A stretch of 64,000 bases of DNA from Paraferrimonas sp. SM1919 (GCF_010993985.1 NZ_WINH01000005.1:128011-192010); one strand, 5' to 3'. Counted from the first letter of the stretch, positions 29,215-38,799 are shown. Notes: generated by a model from the sequence alone, not told the origin. Made by a program: numbers and translations.

Positions 29215-29230
29215 ACACTAGATGTTGTGT
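29215..29230. promoter_or_regulatory. NrdR box upstream of nrdA
   Basis: ACACTAGATGTTGTGT differs from the consensus ACACwATATATwGTGT at few positions and keeps both ACA-TGT ends. NrdR represses ribonucleotide reductase genes when dATP is high. A second box is usual; only a poor half-match is seen near 29186. Confidence 0.7.
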
Positions 29231-29381
29231 TTGGCACCCGTGTGCGACCAAATTGGCAAATAACTTAAATCAGTATTGTAATACTTATTTGTTACTGATA
29301 TGTTAACCCTACTTTGGCCCTTTTATATGGATATTTTTGATGCCAACACAACATAATGATTTTGTTTCAAGGCAACTTAAA

Positions 29382-31670
29382 ATGAATAACAACTTGACCG
29401 TTACCAAACGCAGTGGAAGCAGAGAACTGATTGATCTAGAAAAGATCCATCGAGTGATCTCATGGGCCGCTCAAGGCTTAGATAATGTTTCGGTATCTGA
29501 AGTAGAATTAAAGTCTCACATCCAGTTTTTTGATGGTATGAAAACTGAAACTATCCATGAGACCATTATCCGTGCTGCAGCAGAACTTATCTCAACCGAA
29601 ACGCCTGATTATCAGTACTTAGCTGCACGTTTGGCCGTTTTCCATTTAAGAAAAAAAGCCTATGGTCAATTTGAGCCACCGACACTCTATGACCATGTAA
29701 GCAAGATGGTTGAGCTAGGTAAATACGATAGACATATCTTATCTGATTACAGCAAGCAAGAGCTCGATGAGTTAGACGATTACATCGACCACTGGCGAGA
29801 CATGAACTTTGCTTACGCCGCGGTCAAACAGCTTGAGGGTAAATACCTAGTTCAGAACCGTGTAACAGGAGAAGTGTACGAAAGTGCTCAGTTCCTATAT
29901 GTACTGGTTGCTGCGTGTCTGTTTGCAAATTACCCTAAAGCAACACGTTTAGAATACGTGAAACGCTTTTATGATGCGGTATCAACATTCAAGATTTCTT
30001 TACCTACACCAATTATGGCTGGTGTACGTACGCCTACGCGCCAATTCAGTTCATGTGTACTGATTGAAACCGATGACTCATTAGACTCGATCAATGCAAC
30101 TGCTTCTTCGATCGTTAAGTATGTTTCTCAACGAGCTGGTATTGGGATTAATGCTGGCCGTATCCGAGCCATTGGTAGTGCTATTCGTGGTGGTGAAGCC
30201 TTTCACACCGGTTGTCTTCCTTTTTATAAGTACTTCCAAACAGCTGTAAAAAGTTGTTCACAAGGTGGTGTACGTGGTGGTGCCGCCACCCTATTCTACC
30301 CATTTTGGCATCTAGAAGTAGAATCATTGCTGGTACTTAAGAATAACCGTGGCGTAGATGAAAACCGTGTTCGTCACCTCGATTATGGTGTTCAATTAAA
30401 CCGCACTATGTACCAACGCTTAGTGGATAATGGTTATATTACTCTATTTAGCCCTTCAGATGTCCCTGGCTTATACGATGCATTTTTCGAAGACCAGAAT
30501 CTTTTTGAAGAACTCTACAAAAAATACGAACTCGACGAAAGCATTCGTAAGCAGAAGGTTAAAGCAACCGAACTGTTCTCTACATTAATGCAAGAGCGTG
30601 CTTCGACAGGTCGTATTTATATTCAGAATGTGGATCACTGTAACACTCACAGCCCGTTTGATTCTAAAGTCGCGCCGATTAAGCAATCTAACTTATGTTT
30701 AGAAATCGCGTTACCAACCAAACCGTTGAATAATGTTGATGATCCTAACGGTGAAATTGCCCTATGTACCCTATCAGCGTTCAACTTAGGGGCAATAGAA
30801 AGCCTAGATGAACTGGCACCATTAGCCGATCTAGCGGTACGTGCTCTTGATAGTTTACTTGATTATCAGGATTACCCGATGATTGCCGCTCGCAAAGGCT
30901 CTATGGATCGTCGTACTCTAGGTATAGGTGTGATTAACTTCTCTTATTACCTAACCAAAAATGGCGCTAAATATTCTGATGGTTCAGGTAATAATCTTAC
31001 CCATAAGACCTTTGAAGCAATTCAGTATTATCTATTGAAAGCCTCAAATGAGCTTGCGATTGAACAAGGTGCATGTCCAAAATTCCATGAAACGACATAC
31101 TCAAAAGGTATTTTACCAATTGATACCTACAAAAAGGCGCTAGACCAGATTTGTGATGAGCCATTACACCTGGATTGGGAAGGTTTACGTAAGAATATTG
31201 TTCAGCATGGTCTGCGCAACTCGACCTTATCAGCGCTAATGCCATCGGAAACGTCATCGCAGATGTCGAATGCGACTAACGGTATTGAGCCACCCCGTGG
31301 GCTGATCAGTGTTAAGCAGTCTAAAGATGGTATTTTGAAGCAGGTTGTGCCTGAGTTTGAAAGCCTTAAAGACAACTACGAATTATTGTGGGATATGCCT
31401 AATAACCAAGGTTATCTTGAGCTCGTTGGTCTAATGCAGAAGTTCGTAGACCAAGCCATTTCTGCTAACACCAGTTATGACCCGAGTCGTTTTACTGACA
31501 ACAAAGTGCCAATGCAGGCACTTTTAAAAGACTTGTTAACTTCATACAAACTTGGTCTAAAGACACTTTACTACCATAACACCCGTGATGGTGCGTCTGA
31601 CAAAGTGTCAGATGGTGAAGTCGTAGAGAAAGAAGATGAAAGCTGCGCAGGCGGCGGTTGTAAGATTTAA
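29382..31670 (+). CDS. nrdA: Class Ia ribonucleoside-diphosphate reductase, alpha subunit
   Basis: 762 aa from ATG at 29382 (MNNNLTVTKRSGSREL), matching E. coli NrdA (761). A TTG/ATG start 45 bp upstream is less likely. It reduces ribonucleoside diphosphates to deoxy forms with a radical supplied by NrdB. The N-terminal ATP-cone reads LTVTKRSGSRELIDLEKIHR; the active-site cysteine region includes FSSCVL and QSNLCLEI; the C-terminal redox pair is in ESCAGGGCKI. It heads the nrdA-nrdB-yfaE operon. Confidence 0.97.
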   Translation: MNNNLTVTKRSGSRELIDLEKIHRVISWAAQGLDNVSVSEVELKSHIQFFDGMKTETIHETIIRAAAELISTETPDYQYLAARLAVFHLRKKAYGQFEPPTLYDHVSKMVELGKYDRHILSDYSKQELDELDDYIDHWRDMNFAYAAVKQLEGKYLVQNRVTGEVYESAQFLYVLVAACLFANYPKATRLEYVKRFYDAVSTFKISLPTPIMAGVRTPTRQFSSCVLIETDDSLDSINATASSIVKYVSQRAGIGINAGRIRAIGSAIRGGEAFHTGCLPFYKYFQTAVKSCSQGGVRGGAATLFYPFWHLEVESLLVLKNNRGVDENRVRHLDYGVQLNRTMYQRLVDNGYITLFSPSDVPGLYDAFFEDQNLFEELYKKYELDESIRKQKVKATELFSTLMQERASTGRIYIQNVDHCNTHSPFDSKVAPIKQSNLCLEIALPTKPLNNVDDPNGEIALCTLSAFNLGAIESLDELAPLADLAVRALDSLLDYQDYPMIAARKGSMDRRTLGIGVINFSYYLTKNGAKYSDGSGNNLTHKTFEAIQYYLLKASNELAIEQGACPKFHETTYSKGILPIDTYKKALDQICDEPLHLDWEGLRKNIVQHGLRNSTLSALMPSETSSQMSNATNGIEPPRGLISVKQSKDGILKQVVPEFESLKDNYELLWDMPNNQGYLELVGLMQKFVDQAISANTSYDPSRFTDNKVPMQALLKDLLTSYKLGLKTLYYHNTRDGASDKVSDGEVVEKEDESCAGGGCKI

Positions 31671-31723
31671 TATTATGGGGTCTCTAGGCCCCTAATTAGC
31701 TTTGCACATGGAGCGCAGCTTTA

Positions 31724-32854
31724 ATGAAATATAGTATTTTTAACCAAACAGCGAACGATCAAACCAAAGAACCCATGTTCCTTGGTAATAGCGTCAATGT
31801 TTCTCGTTATGATCAGCAAAAACACGAAGTTTTTGAAAAGTTGATTGAAAAACAACTTTCTTTTTTCTGGCGTCCGGAAGAAGTCGATGTATCAAAAGAT
31901 AAAATTGATTTTGCTCGCTTACCTAAGCATGAGCAGCATATTTTTATCTCCAACTTAAAATACCAAACGCTTCTTGATTCTATTCAGGGTCGTTCTCCAA
32001 ACGTTGCTTTCTTACCGCTAGTATCCATTCCAGAGCTAGAGACTTGGATTGAAACTTGGTCATTTTCTGAGACCATACATTCACGTTCATACACACACAT
32101 TATTAGAAATATCGTCAACGATCCTGCTGAAGTTTTTGATGATATTGTTGAAAATGAAGAAATTAAAAAGCGTGCCGGTGATATTTCACAATACTATGAC
32201 CATCTCATTGAACTGACTCAAATCTTTCACTTACACGGTGAAGGTGAACATGAGATTGATGGCAAGCTTATTAGTGTTAGCAAACGTGAAATCAAAAAAG
32301 CACTGTATTTATGTATTGCTGCAGTTAACGTTCTTGAAGCTATTCGTTTCTACGTCAGTTTTGCTTGTTCATTTGCGTTTGCCGAGCGTGAATTGATGGA
32401 GGGTAATGCTAAAATTATCCGTTTGATTGCCCGTGATGAAGCATTACATTTAAACGGTACGCAGCAGATGATTAACCTAATGCGTAATGGCCGTGATGAC
32501 ATTGAGATGGTTGAAATCGCTTTTGAACTAGAAGATGAAGTAAAAGACATCTTCATTAGAGCCGCTGAACAAGAAAAAGAATGGGCCAAGTACCTATTCA
32601 AAGATGGCTCAATGATTGGTCTGAATGAAACCATTTTATGTCAATACGTTGAATACATAACTAACCAACGTATGAAGGCTATTGGTCTTACCCCTGCTTA
32701 TGAAGCTAAATCGAATCCATTACCTTGGATGAAGAATTGGTTAGAATCTGATGCTGTTCAGGTAGCCCCACAAGAAGTTGAGGTATCTTCTTATTTGGTT
32801 GGCCAAATCGATGCCAATGTCAATGTCGAAGAATTTGGCGATTTCGAGCTGTAA
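31724..32854 (+). CDS. nrdB: Class Ia ribonucleoside-diphosphate reductase, beta subunit
   Basis: 376 aa, same as E. coli NrdB. It holds the diiron-tyrosyl radical cofactor. The ligand helices are visible ([31 protein letters not shown] with the radical Tyr, and [15 protein letters not shown]). The acidic C-terminus (VEEFGDFEL) is the NrdA docking tail. It follows nrdA by 53 bp; yfaE begins two bases after the stop. Confidence 0.97.
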   Translation: MKYSIFNQTANDQTKEPMFLGNSVNVSRYDQQKHEVFEKLIEKQLSFFWRPEEVDVSKDKIDFARLPKHEQHIFISNLKYQTLLDSIQGRSPNVAFLPLVSIPELETWIETWSFSETIHSRSYTHIIRNIVNDPAEVFDDIVENEEIKKRAGDISQYYDHLIELTQIFHLHGEGEHEIDGKLISVSKREIKKALYLCIAAVNVLEAIRFYVSFACSFAFAERELMEGNAKIIRLIARDEALHLNGTQQMINLMRNGRDDIEMVEIAFELEDEVKDIFIRAAEQEKEWAKYLFKDGSMIGLNETILCQYVEYITNQRMKAIGLTPAYEAKSNPLPWMKNWLESDAVQVAPQEVEVSSYLVGQIDANVNVEEFGDFEL

Positions 32855-32856
32855 TC

Positions 32857-33111
32857 ATGTCATGGATTACGGTTAAGGAACATAGACCCATATTTTATCA
32901 AGATGAGTCAAAAACCTTACTCGACACCTTAGAAGATGCAAAAGTAGAAATTTACTCAGAGTGCCGCAATGGTTATTGCGGTTCTTGTAAAAGCAAATTG
33001 ATTAGGGGGGAAGTTTACTATCCAGAATCTCCCCTCACCTTTCTTGATGATCAGGAATGCTTGCCTTGCATCTGTTACCCTAAAGGTGATGTCGAAATCG
33101 AAATTGAATAA
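32857..33111 (+). CDS. yfaE: 2Fe-2S ferredoxin maintaining the NrdB cofactor
   Basis: 84 aa. The plant-type ferredoxin ligands are seen as CRNGYCGSCK plus a downstream CLPCICYP. YfaE supplies electrons to rebuild the NrdB diiron-radical centre. The gene sits directly after nrdB, as in E. coli, and ends at a terminator. Confidence 0.93.
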   Translation: MSWITVKEHRPIFYQDESKTLLDTLEDAKVEIYSECRNGYCGSCKSKLIRGEVYYPESPLTFLDDQECLPCICYPKGDVEIEIE

Positions 33112-33131
33112 AACTGCCAATGGCAGTTTTT
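33111..33131. terminator. Terminator after yfaE
   Basis: AAACTGCCA and TGGCAGTTT arms close to each other, followed by T7 on the plus strand; the minus strand has a shorter T run that could serve the convergent 56-aa gene. Confidence 0.85.
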
Positions 33132-33152
33132 TTATAATTTAAATGGCTCAGT

Positions 33153-33323
33153 TTAATCAGACTTTAGCCTCTTAATATCCACAAACAGCTCTTCAGCTTC
33201 AGCCATAATCCTCATATAAAGTTGTTCTTTTCCAGCTTTTTTTGCTTTAAAAGCTTGTTCTAACAACTTTGAATGCCTTACCTTAAGTTTTTTGGCTTGT
33301 TCGCTACTGTTGTAAATATTCAT
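33153..33323 (-). CDS. Small 56-aa helical protein downstream of the recombinase
   Basis: A complete short gene: ATG at 33323, TAA at 33153, and an ideal ribosome-binding site AAGGAG 5 bases before the ATG. The protein begins MNIYNSSEQAKKLKVRHSK and is a single highly charged amphipathic helix (AKKAGKEQLYMRIMAEAEEL), ending KRLKSD. I recognise no family. It lies 71 bp after the recombinase stop on the same strand and may belong to the XRE-recombinase unit, or be an independent small helical protein. The strong Shine-Dalgarno and helix-compatible composition make it credible. Confidence 0.65.
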   Translation of the reverse strand: MNIYNSSEQAKKLKVRHSKLLEQAFKAKKAGKEQLYMRIMAEAEELFVDIKRLKSD

Positions 33324-33394
33324 ATCAGCTCCTTTTCAAAAGCTAATACGTCATCCACTCTAAAACCGCTTAAAGCCCCTAAGCCATGGCGCTG

Positions 33395-34675
33395 CTACAG
33401 CACATCAAACTGCTTGCGCTTAGCAGATTGCTGTCTTTCTTCAAAGCTGGTGTGCAAATATCCAGAAGTGGTGTCGATGGATTGATGACCTGCATCTGCC
33501 TGCACATGTGACAAAGGTCTGCCATAAATGTTGATGTCATGGGTAATTCCGGTATGACGGATATTATGACAGGTCAACGAACGAATATGCTCAGCATCAT
33601 CGTTAAAACCATCAGCTTGAGCCAATAACGCCCCCTGTTCAAGTAAATAATGGATGTCTTCCCTAAGCTGACGAATACCCAAATTGGCATTTAATACGCC
33701 GACATCTCTACCTCGACCAGCAGCCCGATGCCTAACGAACAAAGGCGATTGTTCAAATGGCCCTGGCAGCGGTGCCATTGCTAAAGCAATTCGATATTCT
33801 TTTAATGCTTCAAGTAACTGATCAGAAACAGTGACGGCCCTAGCTTTGCCTCCCTTACTGGCTGGGATATTAAAACGCCAGCTGCCAGTCGTTTGATCGA
33901 GCTGAAATTGGCTCATCATAGGACTATAACCGGGGCGTGCCGCAACTTCAGATACTCTTAGGTAACATGCATACATGAGCTTTAATAAGAATAAACTGCG
34001 TTGATGCTTTTGTGGATTGCTGCGCGCCAATTCAGTGGTCGACTCTAATATGTACGACCATTGTAACGGGGTAAATGCCAATTGATTAATGTCTTCATTA
34101 CTGAGTTGATACTTGCTAGAGTGAGCAAAACGAGAATGACATAACCACATTTGTGCTGGATTACGTTCGCAGTATTCCTCCGCTAATAAGTAACCATAAA
34201 ATGCCGAAAGTATCGCAATTTTAGTTTTAAGGGCGTTATCACTAAGCTGATAAGGCAAGGCTTGATTATTGTCTTTTTTACCTCTAAATGGCTTCCACTT
34301 ATTGTTTATGAAACGTTCACCAGAAGCTTTATCTTGCTTAAATTGAGCAACGTTATAATAATTGATTAACGCTTCAGGTGGCCTTTGACAAAAATCGATA
34401 TATCGACCCATTGATTTTCGTGTTACCTCAGCAGGACTGATTTTCTCCACATAAAAACACCAAAGTAAAAACGTAGTAAGTTCACTTCGGTAAGCTTTGT
34501 AATTGTTCTCACTATGGCGTTGTTCATATAACCATTCACAGGCGAGTTCATAGCTCAGTCCTGCATCGCTAATACTGGTTACTGTAAGCTCTGTAATAGA
34601 TTGATTTACTTGTGGATTACCTTGTAAAAGGTATTGAGGTGAATCAAATAAAGGGATAAAGAACTGCATTGGCAC
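33395..34675 (-). CDS. Tyrosine-type site-specific recombinase (phage-integrase family)
   Basis: 426 aa. An N-terminal SAM-like core-binding domain (about 40-200, ELTTFLLWCFYVEKISPAEV) precedes the catalytic domain. Catalytic residues are visible: Arg in YACYLRVSEVA, the HNIRHTGITHD box, GHQSIDTTSGYLH with the nucleophile Tyr. It differs from IntI (no IntI patch) and from XerC/D (longer, with insertions). It is preceded by a XRE gene with only 2 bp between, and followed by a 56-aa gene. The substrate site is unknown, and no flanking direct repeats were found by eye. Confidence 0.88.
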   Translation of the reverse strand: MPMQFFIPLFDSPQYLLQGNPQVNQSITELTVTSISDAGLSYELACEWLYEQRHSENNYKAYRSELTTFLLWCFYVEKISPAEVTRKSMGRYIDFCQRPPEALINYYNVAQFKQDKASGERFINNKWKPFRGKKDNNQALPYQLSDNALKTKIAILSAFYGYLLAEEYCERNPAQMWLCHSRFAHSSKYQLSNEDINQLAFTPLQWSYILESTTELARSNPQKHQRSLFLLKLMYACYLRVSEVAARPGYSPMMSQFQLDQTTGSWRFNIPASKGGKARAVTVSDQLLEALKEYRIALAMAPLPGPFEQSPLFVRHRAAGRGRDVGVLNANLGIRQLREDIHYLLEQGALLAQADGFNDDAEHIRSLTCHNIRHTGITHDINIYGRPLSHVQADAGHQSIDTTSGYLHTSFEERQQSAKRKQFDVL

Positions 34676-34677
34676 CT

Positions 34678-34974
34678 TTAAATATGTTGAGCCCTATTCC
34701 AATTAACCAAGATTTTTTTCCAAGTGATTTTTTCTTCCGCTTGCTTAGCATAAATCACCCTTAACTCAATTAATAACTGTTGTGGATCTTGCCCTAGGGA
34801 GTAAGCCATGAAAATCCCCAGCTTATCACTCAGGCGGCGGCGACCTTTTTTAATATCACAAAGGTAGGCTTTCGAGATTCCGAGATTTTCAGCTAAAGCT
34901 TTATCTGAAGTGATCTTATTACGCTGTTTATAACGTTCGAACAATTCCATTATGTGATGAACATCCATGACCAT
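34678..34974 (-). CDS. XRE-family helix-turn-helix regulator
   Basis: 98 aa. The HTH reads SDKALAENLGISKAYLCDIK then KGRRRLSDKLGIFMAYSLG, the Cro/CI-type pattern. The C-terminal 35 residues are helical (LRVIYAKQAEEKITWKKIL). It precedes the recombinase gene by 2 bp, so the two are co-transcribed and it probably controls recombinase expression. ATG at 34974 is taken; a second ATG two codons on is equally open. Confidence 0.85.
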   Translation of the reverse strand: MVMDVHHIMELFERYKQRNKITSDKALAENLGISKAYLCDIKKGRRRLSDKLGIFMAYSLGQDPQQLLIELRVIYAKQAEEKITWKKILVNWNRAQHI

Positions 34975-35121
34975 ACCAACAGTTAACGTAAAAATTAAAT
35001 AAATACTAACACGCCAAAACTTGATATCACATACTAATTTTAACTACTGTAATGCAAATTTAAGCGTATTAGCTAAGCCTATGTTAATATTGCTGCTAAT
35101 TACTCTAAGCTGAATTTTCCT

Positions 35122-36804
35122 ATGAGCGCGCAAACTTTAAATCCAACGCAACTGGCTCCCCAGTTTAACTTTATTACTCAAGAGTTAAACTCTGACCTAC
35201 AAGATTTACTATTAAGCCAAGATCGGCTTTGTAGAACCTATTTACTTGCCAATAAACAGACTCAGCCTTTACAACATTTGTATGTCTACCAAGCTGGTGG
35301 CTCTAATTGGCGTCATATCATGCAGGCTCTCGATAAATTAGCTAAGCGCCCAGTGCAATATTTAGGGTGTGAACAAGGTCAATATCAGTGGCACCAGCAA
35401 CCGCCTTCTGAGGTAATCACCACTCAACAAAGCCAACCTATCTATATCAGGAATCAGATCAGCATCAAGCAGTTATTTGGCTCTTTAGATAATGGATCCA
35501 TGCAGCTAGGGCAATTGTTTAGCGCCAGTATGGTATGGATAAGCGCAGACTGTTTATTAAAACAGCGAGGTCTAGCACGAAAACTATTTAGTACTTTAGA
35601 ACAGGGGTTTTACCAGTTAGGCCAACATAAGCTGCCCATTAGCAGTTTAGTCGGTATTGTCGGAAATTATGATGACTACGCTAATTTAAAGTACAGCTTT
35701 AGTGATTTTAACGACTGTTTTACCTTATTTGCTGAACAACAATTAGATGGTCATCAATTGAATCATAGTGACTATCAAAAATGGTTACAACAGGTGGCTA
35801 AGCTATACCATTGTCAGCTAGAACCATCCGCTTATGCGCCTTTAATGACCTATGCCAGTAAGTTGTCTGAACAACAAAATAAGCTTTCCCTACAAGATAA
35901 AGTAATTGGCCAGCTACTTGAGCAAGCAAAGCTTATAAGCCACAGCAATATCATCACTGGTGCTGCCATATCTCTGGCCCTTAAAGAAGCACAATATCGT
36001 GCAAACTCGCAACAGGATTTCTCACTGCAATCCTTCACTGAGAAATTTGTTCATTTAGCGACCACAGGGGAAATGGTCGGTCAAATTAATGCGTTAACGG
36101 TTATTGATTCTTTGGATCATAGTTTTGGTGAACCCGCTCGAGTCACCGCATCAGTTCACTACGGTGACGGTGAGGTCGCTGATATTGAGCGTAAAAGTGA
36201 TCTTGCGGGAAATATTCATGCCAAGGGTATGATGATTTTAACCGCTTGCTTGTATCGTATTTTTGCGACAGATGCCCCACTACATCTCAGCGCTAACATT
36301 GTGTTTGAGCAAAGTTATCAAGAGATTGACGGTGACAGTGCTTCATTAGCAGAATATTGCGCGCTGATATCTGCAATTACTGAGCAGCCAATCAAGCAAT
36401 CGTTAGCGATCACTGGTGCTATCGATCAATTCGGTAATGTGCAGGCAATTGGCGGTGTCAATGAGAAAATCGAAGGGTTTTATAATCTTTGTGCAGCCCG
36501 TGAGCTCGATGGCCATCAAGGTGTCATTATTCCTTCATCAAACATCTGTCAGCTTAATTTAGCCCAAGAAGTTATCGACGCAGTGACTTCAAATAAATTC
36601 ACTATCTATGCCGTCGACCATATTGACCAAGCCGTGCCTTTGTTAATGTCATGTGAGGCTGGTAAAGCCGATAAAAACCAAATCTTTCATAAAGATAGTT
36701 TATATGGTCGAGTGCAAAATAGGTTAGCAGAGCTTGCCGGTCATTTAGATGAAGAGCCCTCTTTACTGGACAGACTAGTTGAAAAAGTTTTATTTTGGCG
36801 CTGA
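35122..36804 (+). CDS. lonH: Lon-like protease LonH (YcbZ)
   Basis: 560 aa, resembling E. coli YcbZ/LonH (586), a Lon-family protein whose N-terminal part is a degenerate ATPase-like region. The C-terminal peptidase domain keeps the Ser-Lys dyad: Ser406 in DGDSAS and Lys449 in VNEKIEG, 43 residues apart exactly as in Lon. The preceding GAIDQFGNVQAIGGV is the family signature. No clear P-loop is seen, so ATP dependence is doubtful. The gene lies upstream of fabA as in E. coli and Shewanella. Confidence 0.9.
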   Translation: MSAQTLNPTQLAPQFNFITQELNSDLQDLLLSQDRLCRTYLLANKQTQPLQHLYVYQAGGSNWRHIMQALDKLAKRPVQYLGCEQGQYQWHQQPPSEVITTQQSQPIYIRNQISIKQLFGSLDNGSMQLGQLFSASMVWISADCLLKQRGLARKLFSTLEQGFYQLGQHKLPISSLVGIVGNYDDYANLKYSFSDFNDCFTLFAEQQLDGHQLNHSDYQKWLQQVAKLYHCQLEPSAYAPLMTYASKLSEQQNKLSLQDKVIGQLLEQAKLISHSNIITGAAISLALKEAQYRANSQQDFSLQSFTEKFVHLATTGEMVGQINALTVIDSLDHSFGEPARVTASVHYGDGEVADIERKSDLAGNIHAKGMMILTACLYRIFATDAPLHLSANIVFEQSYQEIDGDSASLAEYCALISAITEQPIKQSLAITGAIDQFGNVQAIGGVNEKIEGFYNLCAARELDGHQGVIIPSSNICQLNLAQEVIDAVTSNKFTIYAVDHIDQAVPLLMSCEAGKADKNQIFHKDSLYGRVQNRLAELAGHLDEEPSLLDRLVEKVLFWR

Positions 36805-36816
36805 TCGGACTTGTTT

Positions 36817-36834
36817 AGCTTACACCTGTTCGCT
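36817..36834. promoter_or_regulatory. FabR-like operator upstream of fabA
   Basis: AGCTTACACCTGTTCGCT has the dyad form AGCnnACAnnTGTnnGCT expected for FabR, the repressor of unsaturated fatty acid synthesis. It sits 38 bp before the fabA ATG in the short lonH-fabA spacer. Confidence 0.6.
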
Positions 36835-36871
36835 AATCTAGCCGCCGTCACTCAACAACTAGATTATAGAA

Positions 36872-37387
36872 ATGACCAAAGCTAATAGTTTTAACAAGGA
36901 AGACCTGATCGCCAGTGGTAATGGCACTCTGTTTAACCCAAATTCAGCACGTCTACCAGTAGACAATATGCTGATGATGGATCGTGTTGTAAAAATCACC
37001 GATGAAGGTGGTAAATACGGTAAGGGTCAAATCATTGCAGAACTAGACATCAAAGAAGACCTTTGGTTTTTTGATTGTCACTTCATCGATGATCCAGTGA
37101 TGCCTGGATGTTTAGGTCTAGATGCAATGTGGCAATTAGTCGGCTTCTTCCTAGCCTGGCAAGGTGCTGACGGCAAAGGCCGTGCCTTAGGTGTAGGTGA
37201 AGTGAAATTTACCGGCCAAGTATTACCTACTTCGAAGAAAGTAACCTACAAACTGGATTTGAAGCGTGTTATTAACCGTAAGCTGGTTATGGCACTTGCT
37301 GATGGTTCTGTAGAAGTTGATGGTCGTGAAATTTACACCGCTACAGATCTTAAAGTAGGCGTATTTACGGATACTTCTTCATTCTAA
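36872..37387 (+). CDS. fabA: 3-hydroxydecanoyl-ACP dehydratase/isomerase FabA
   Basis: 171 aa, identical in length to typical FabA. It dehydrates 3-hydroxydecanoyl-ACP and isomerises trans-2 to cis-3 decenoyl-ACP, starting anaerobic unsaturated fatty acid synthesis. Catalytic His70 (FDCHFIDDP) and Asp84 (GLDAMWQL) are at the E. coli positions. The signature [19 protein letters not shown] surrounds the active site. A FabR-like operator precedes it and a strong terminator follows. Confidence 0.97.
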   Translation: MTKANSFNKEDLIASGNGTLFNPNSARLPVDNMLMMDRVVKITDEGGKYGKGQIIAELDIKEDLWFFDCHFIDDPVMPGCLGLDAMWQLVGFFLAWQGADGKGRALGVGEVKFTGQVLPTSKKVTYKLDLKRVINRKLVMALADGSVEVDGREIYTATDLKVGVFTDTSSF

Positions 37388-37410
37388 ACTTAACTCAGTT
37401 TAAGTCATTA

Positions 37411-37437
37411 AGTCAGCCCTAGTGGCTGACTTTTTTA
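37411..37437 (+). terminator. Terminator after fabA
   Basis: Stem AGTCAGCC with GGCTGACT, loop CTAGT, followed by six T. Confidence 0.9.
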
Positions 37438-37549
37438 TTGGCTTTAATTCTTAAATAATTGTCACTGACTTCACAGTTTTAACACCCTATTCGGATATCA
37501 AATTTCATTTGATATACCCTTGCCAGCAAATCCCCTTGTGCTATCAAAC

Positions 37550-38698
37550 ATGAAACACACTCTTACTTTGATCAGTCTTCTTATTAACCTACTTATGGCT
37601 GGTTTTACAACTCAGTTTGGTATGCTTATCGAGCCTTTGTCCCATGCTTTTAGTGCCCAACACACAGATATTGCGCCATTATTCTCAGTCATCACCGGTG
37701 GAGCCTTGGCTGGAACCATCTTTAGCTTTTTCTTTTTGGAGCGCATTGGACACAAACCAATGTTATTAGCAAACTGCTTGGTTATTGCCGTTTCCACGGT
37801 GGTGATGAGCTATACCGACTCGATTGCTGTTTTAGCCTCATCTTTAGCAGCCATTGGTTTTTTTGGAGGTGTGGGCTTATGTATTGCAGGGGCAACGGTT
37901 TCTCGTATTTGGCAAGGCCCAAAACAGCGCACTGTGTTGGTGTTACAAGATTTAACTTTCAACCTATCAGGGGTTATTTTTCCAATCATTACTACCTACG
38001 CACTGACCACTGGGTTAATTTGGAGCAGCAGTTACTTAGTGGTAGGTGCGGTAGCAGTCGCTACAGGCATTTTAACGCTATTAACTCCTTTTGAGCAGAA
38101 TAAGCAACAGTTGTTAGCCGCTCAAAATGCCCCGATGTCACTTGGCGTAGCGGTTGCCGCTTGCTGTATGTTAGTAGGTCTAGGGGCTTTATATATCTTC
38201 TTAACTTGGGCGCCCATGTATCTTAATGACAAGTTTGCTATCGGTTTTGAACAAGCTGGTACCATTATTACTCAATATTGGTCTGCGGCATTATTTGGTG
38301 GATTTTTTGCTTCAATGATCATTTCTCGTTTTACTATCGCGAGCTATGTTATTGGTAATATGGCTATTACCGCAATTATTACAGCGTTGATAGTCAATAG
38401 TAACTCCTTAGAAATGATTCAATATCTCACTTTTGCTTTTGGCTTTATTTGCGCTGCTATTTATAATGCATTTATCGCTTACGGAATGAATTATGCCCCA
38501 GTGATCAGTTCCAAGTATGTTTCATTAATCATGATTTGTGGTTCCAGTGGTGCCATGCTAAGCCCATTAATCAGCAGTAAGCTTGTTGAGCCTTTAGGAT
38601 TACCTGTGCTGATGCAGGCCATTCCTTACTTATTCGCTGCTGTGGTGTTAATTCTGTTAAGTCACCAAATCTATTTGCGTCAAAGTTCAGCTCGCTAG
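37550..38698 (+). CDS. MFS transporter (TsgA-like)
   Basis: 382 aa from ATG at 37550; a TTG ten codons upstream is also open and no clear ribosome-binding site decides. About 12 membrane helices in two bundles of six. The layout (helices, short loops, FFFLERIGHKPMLLANCL after helix 2 as the MFS loop motif) and the total length recall TsgA, a transporter of unknown substrate. It stands alone after the fabA terminator. Substrate unknown. Confidence 0.78.
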   Translation: MKHTLTLISLLINLLMAGFTTQFGMLIEPLSHAFSAQHTDIAPLFSVITGGALAGTIFSFFFLERIGHKPMLLANCLVIAVSTVVMSYTDSIAVLASSLAAIGFFGGVGLCIAGATVSRIWQGPKQRTVLVLQDLTFNLSGVIFPIITTYALTTGLIWSSSYLVVGAVAVATGILTLLTPFEQNKQQLLAAQNAPMSLGVAVAACCMLVGLGALYIFLTWAPMYLNDKFAIGFEQAGTIITQYWSAALFGGFFASMIISRFTIASYVIGNMAITAIITALIVNSNSLEMIQYLTFAFGFICAAIYNAFIAYGMNYAPVISSKYVSLIMICGSSGAMLSPLISSKLVEPLGLPVLMQAIPYLFAAVVLILLSHQIYLRQSSAR

Positions 38699-38799
38699 CG
38701 ATTGGCAATAATAGTTGCTATGGTGGTTTGGATCTATAGCATTTAACAAATATATCGTTATTATCAACGGTGTGCCTGTTGACGATTTAATTACCACCT

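Larger units (their letters stand above)
29034..29381 (+). promoter_or_regulatory. nrdAB regulatory region
   Basis: 348 bp between gph and nrdA. A possible stem-loop (AAGGGGT at 29091 with ACCCCTT at 29116, 18-nt loop) may end ubiG-gph transcription but lacks a clean T run. Downstream are a DnaA box (29137) and an NrdR-like box (29215), plus a near-palindrome AGTATT-GT-AATACT at 29272-29285. Confidence 0.6.

Noticed and set aside
33324..33394. Recombinase-side attachment repeat between the 56-aa gene and the recombinase
   Set aside because: No matching direct repeat was found beyond the XRE gene at 34975-35121 by eye.
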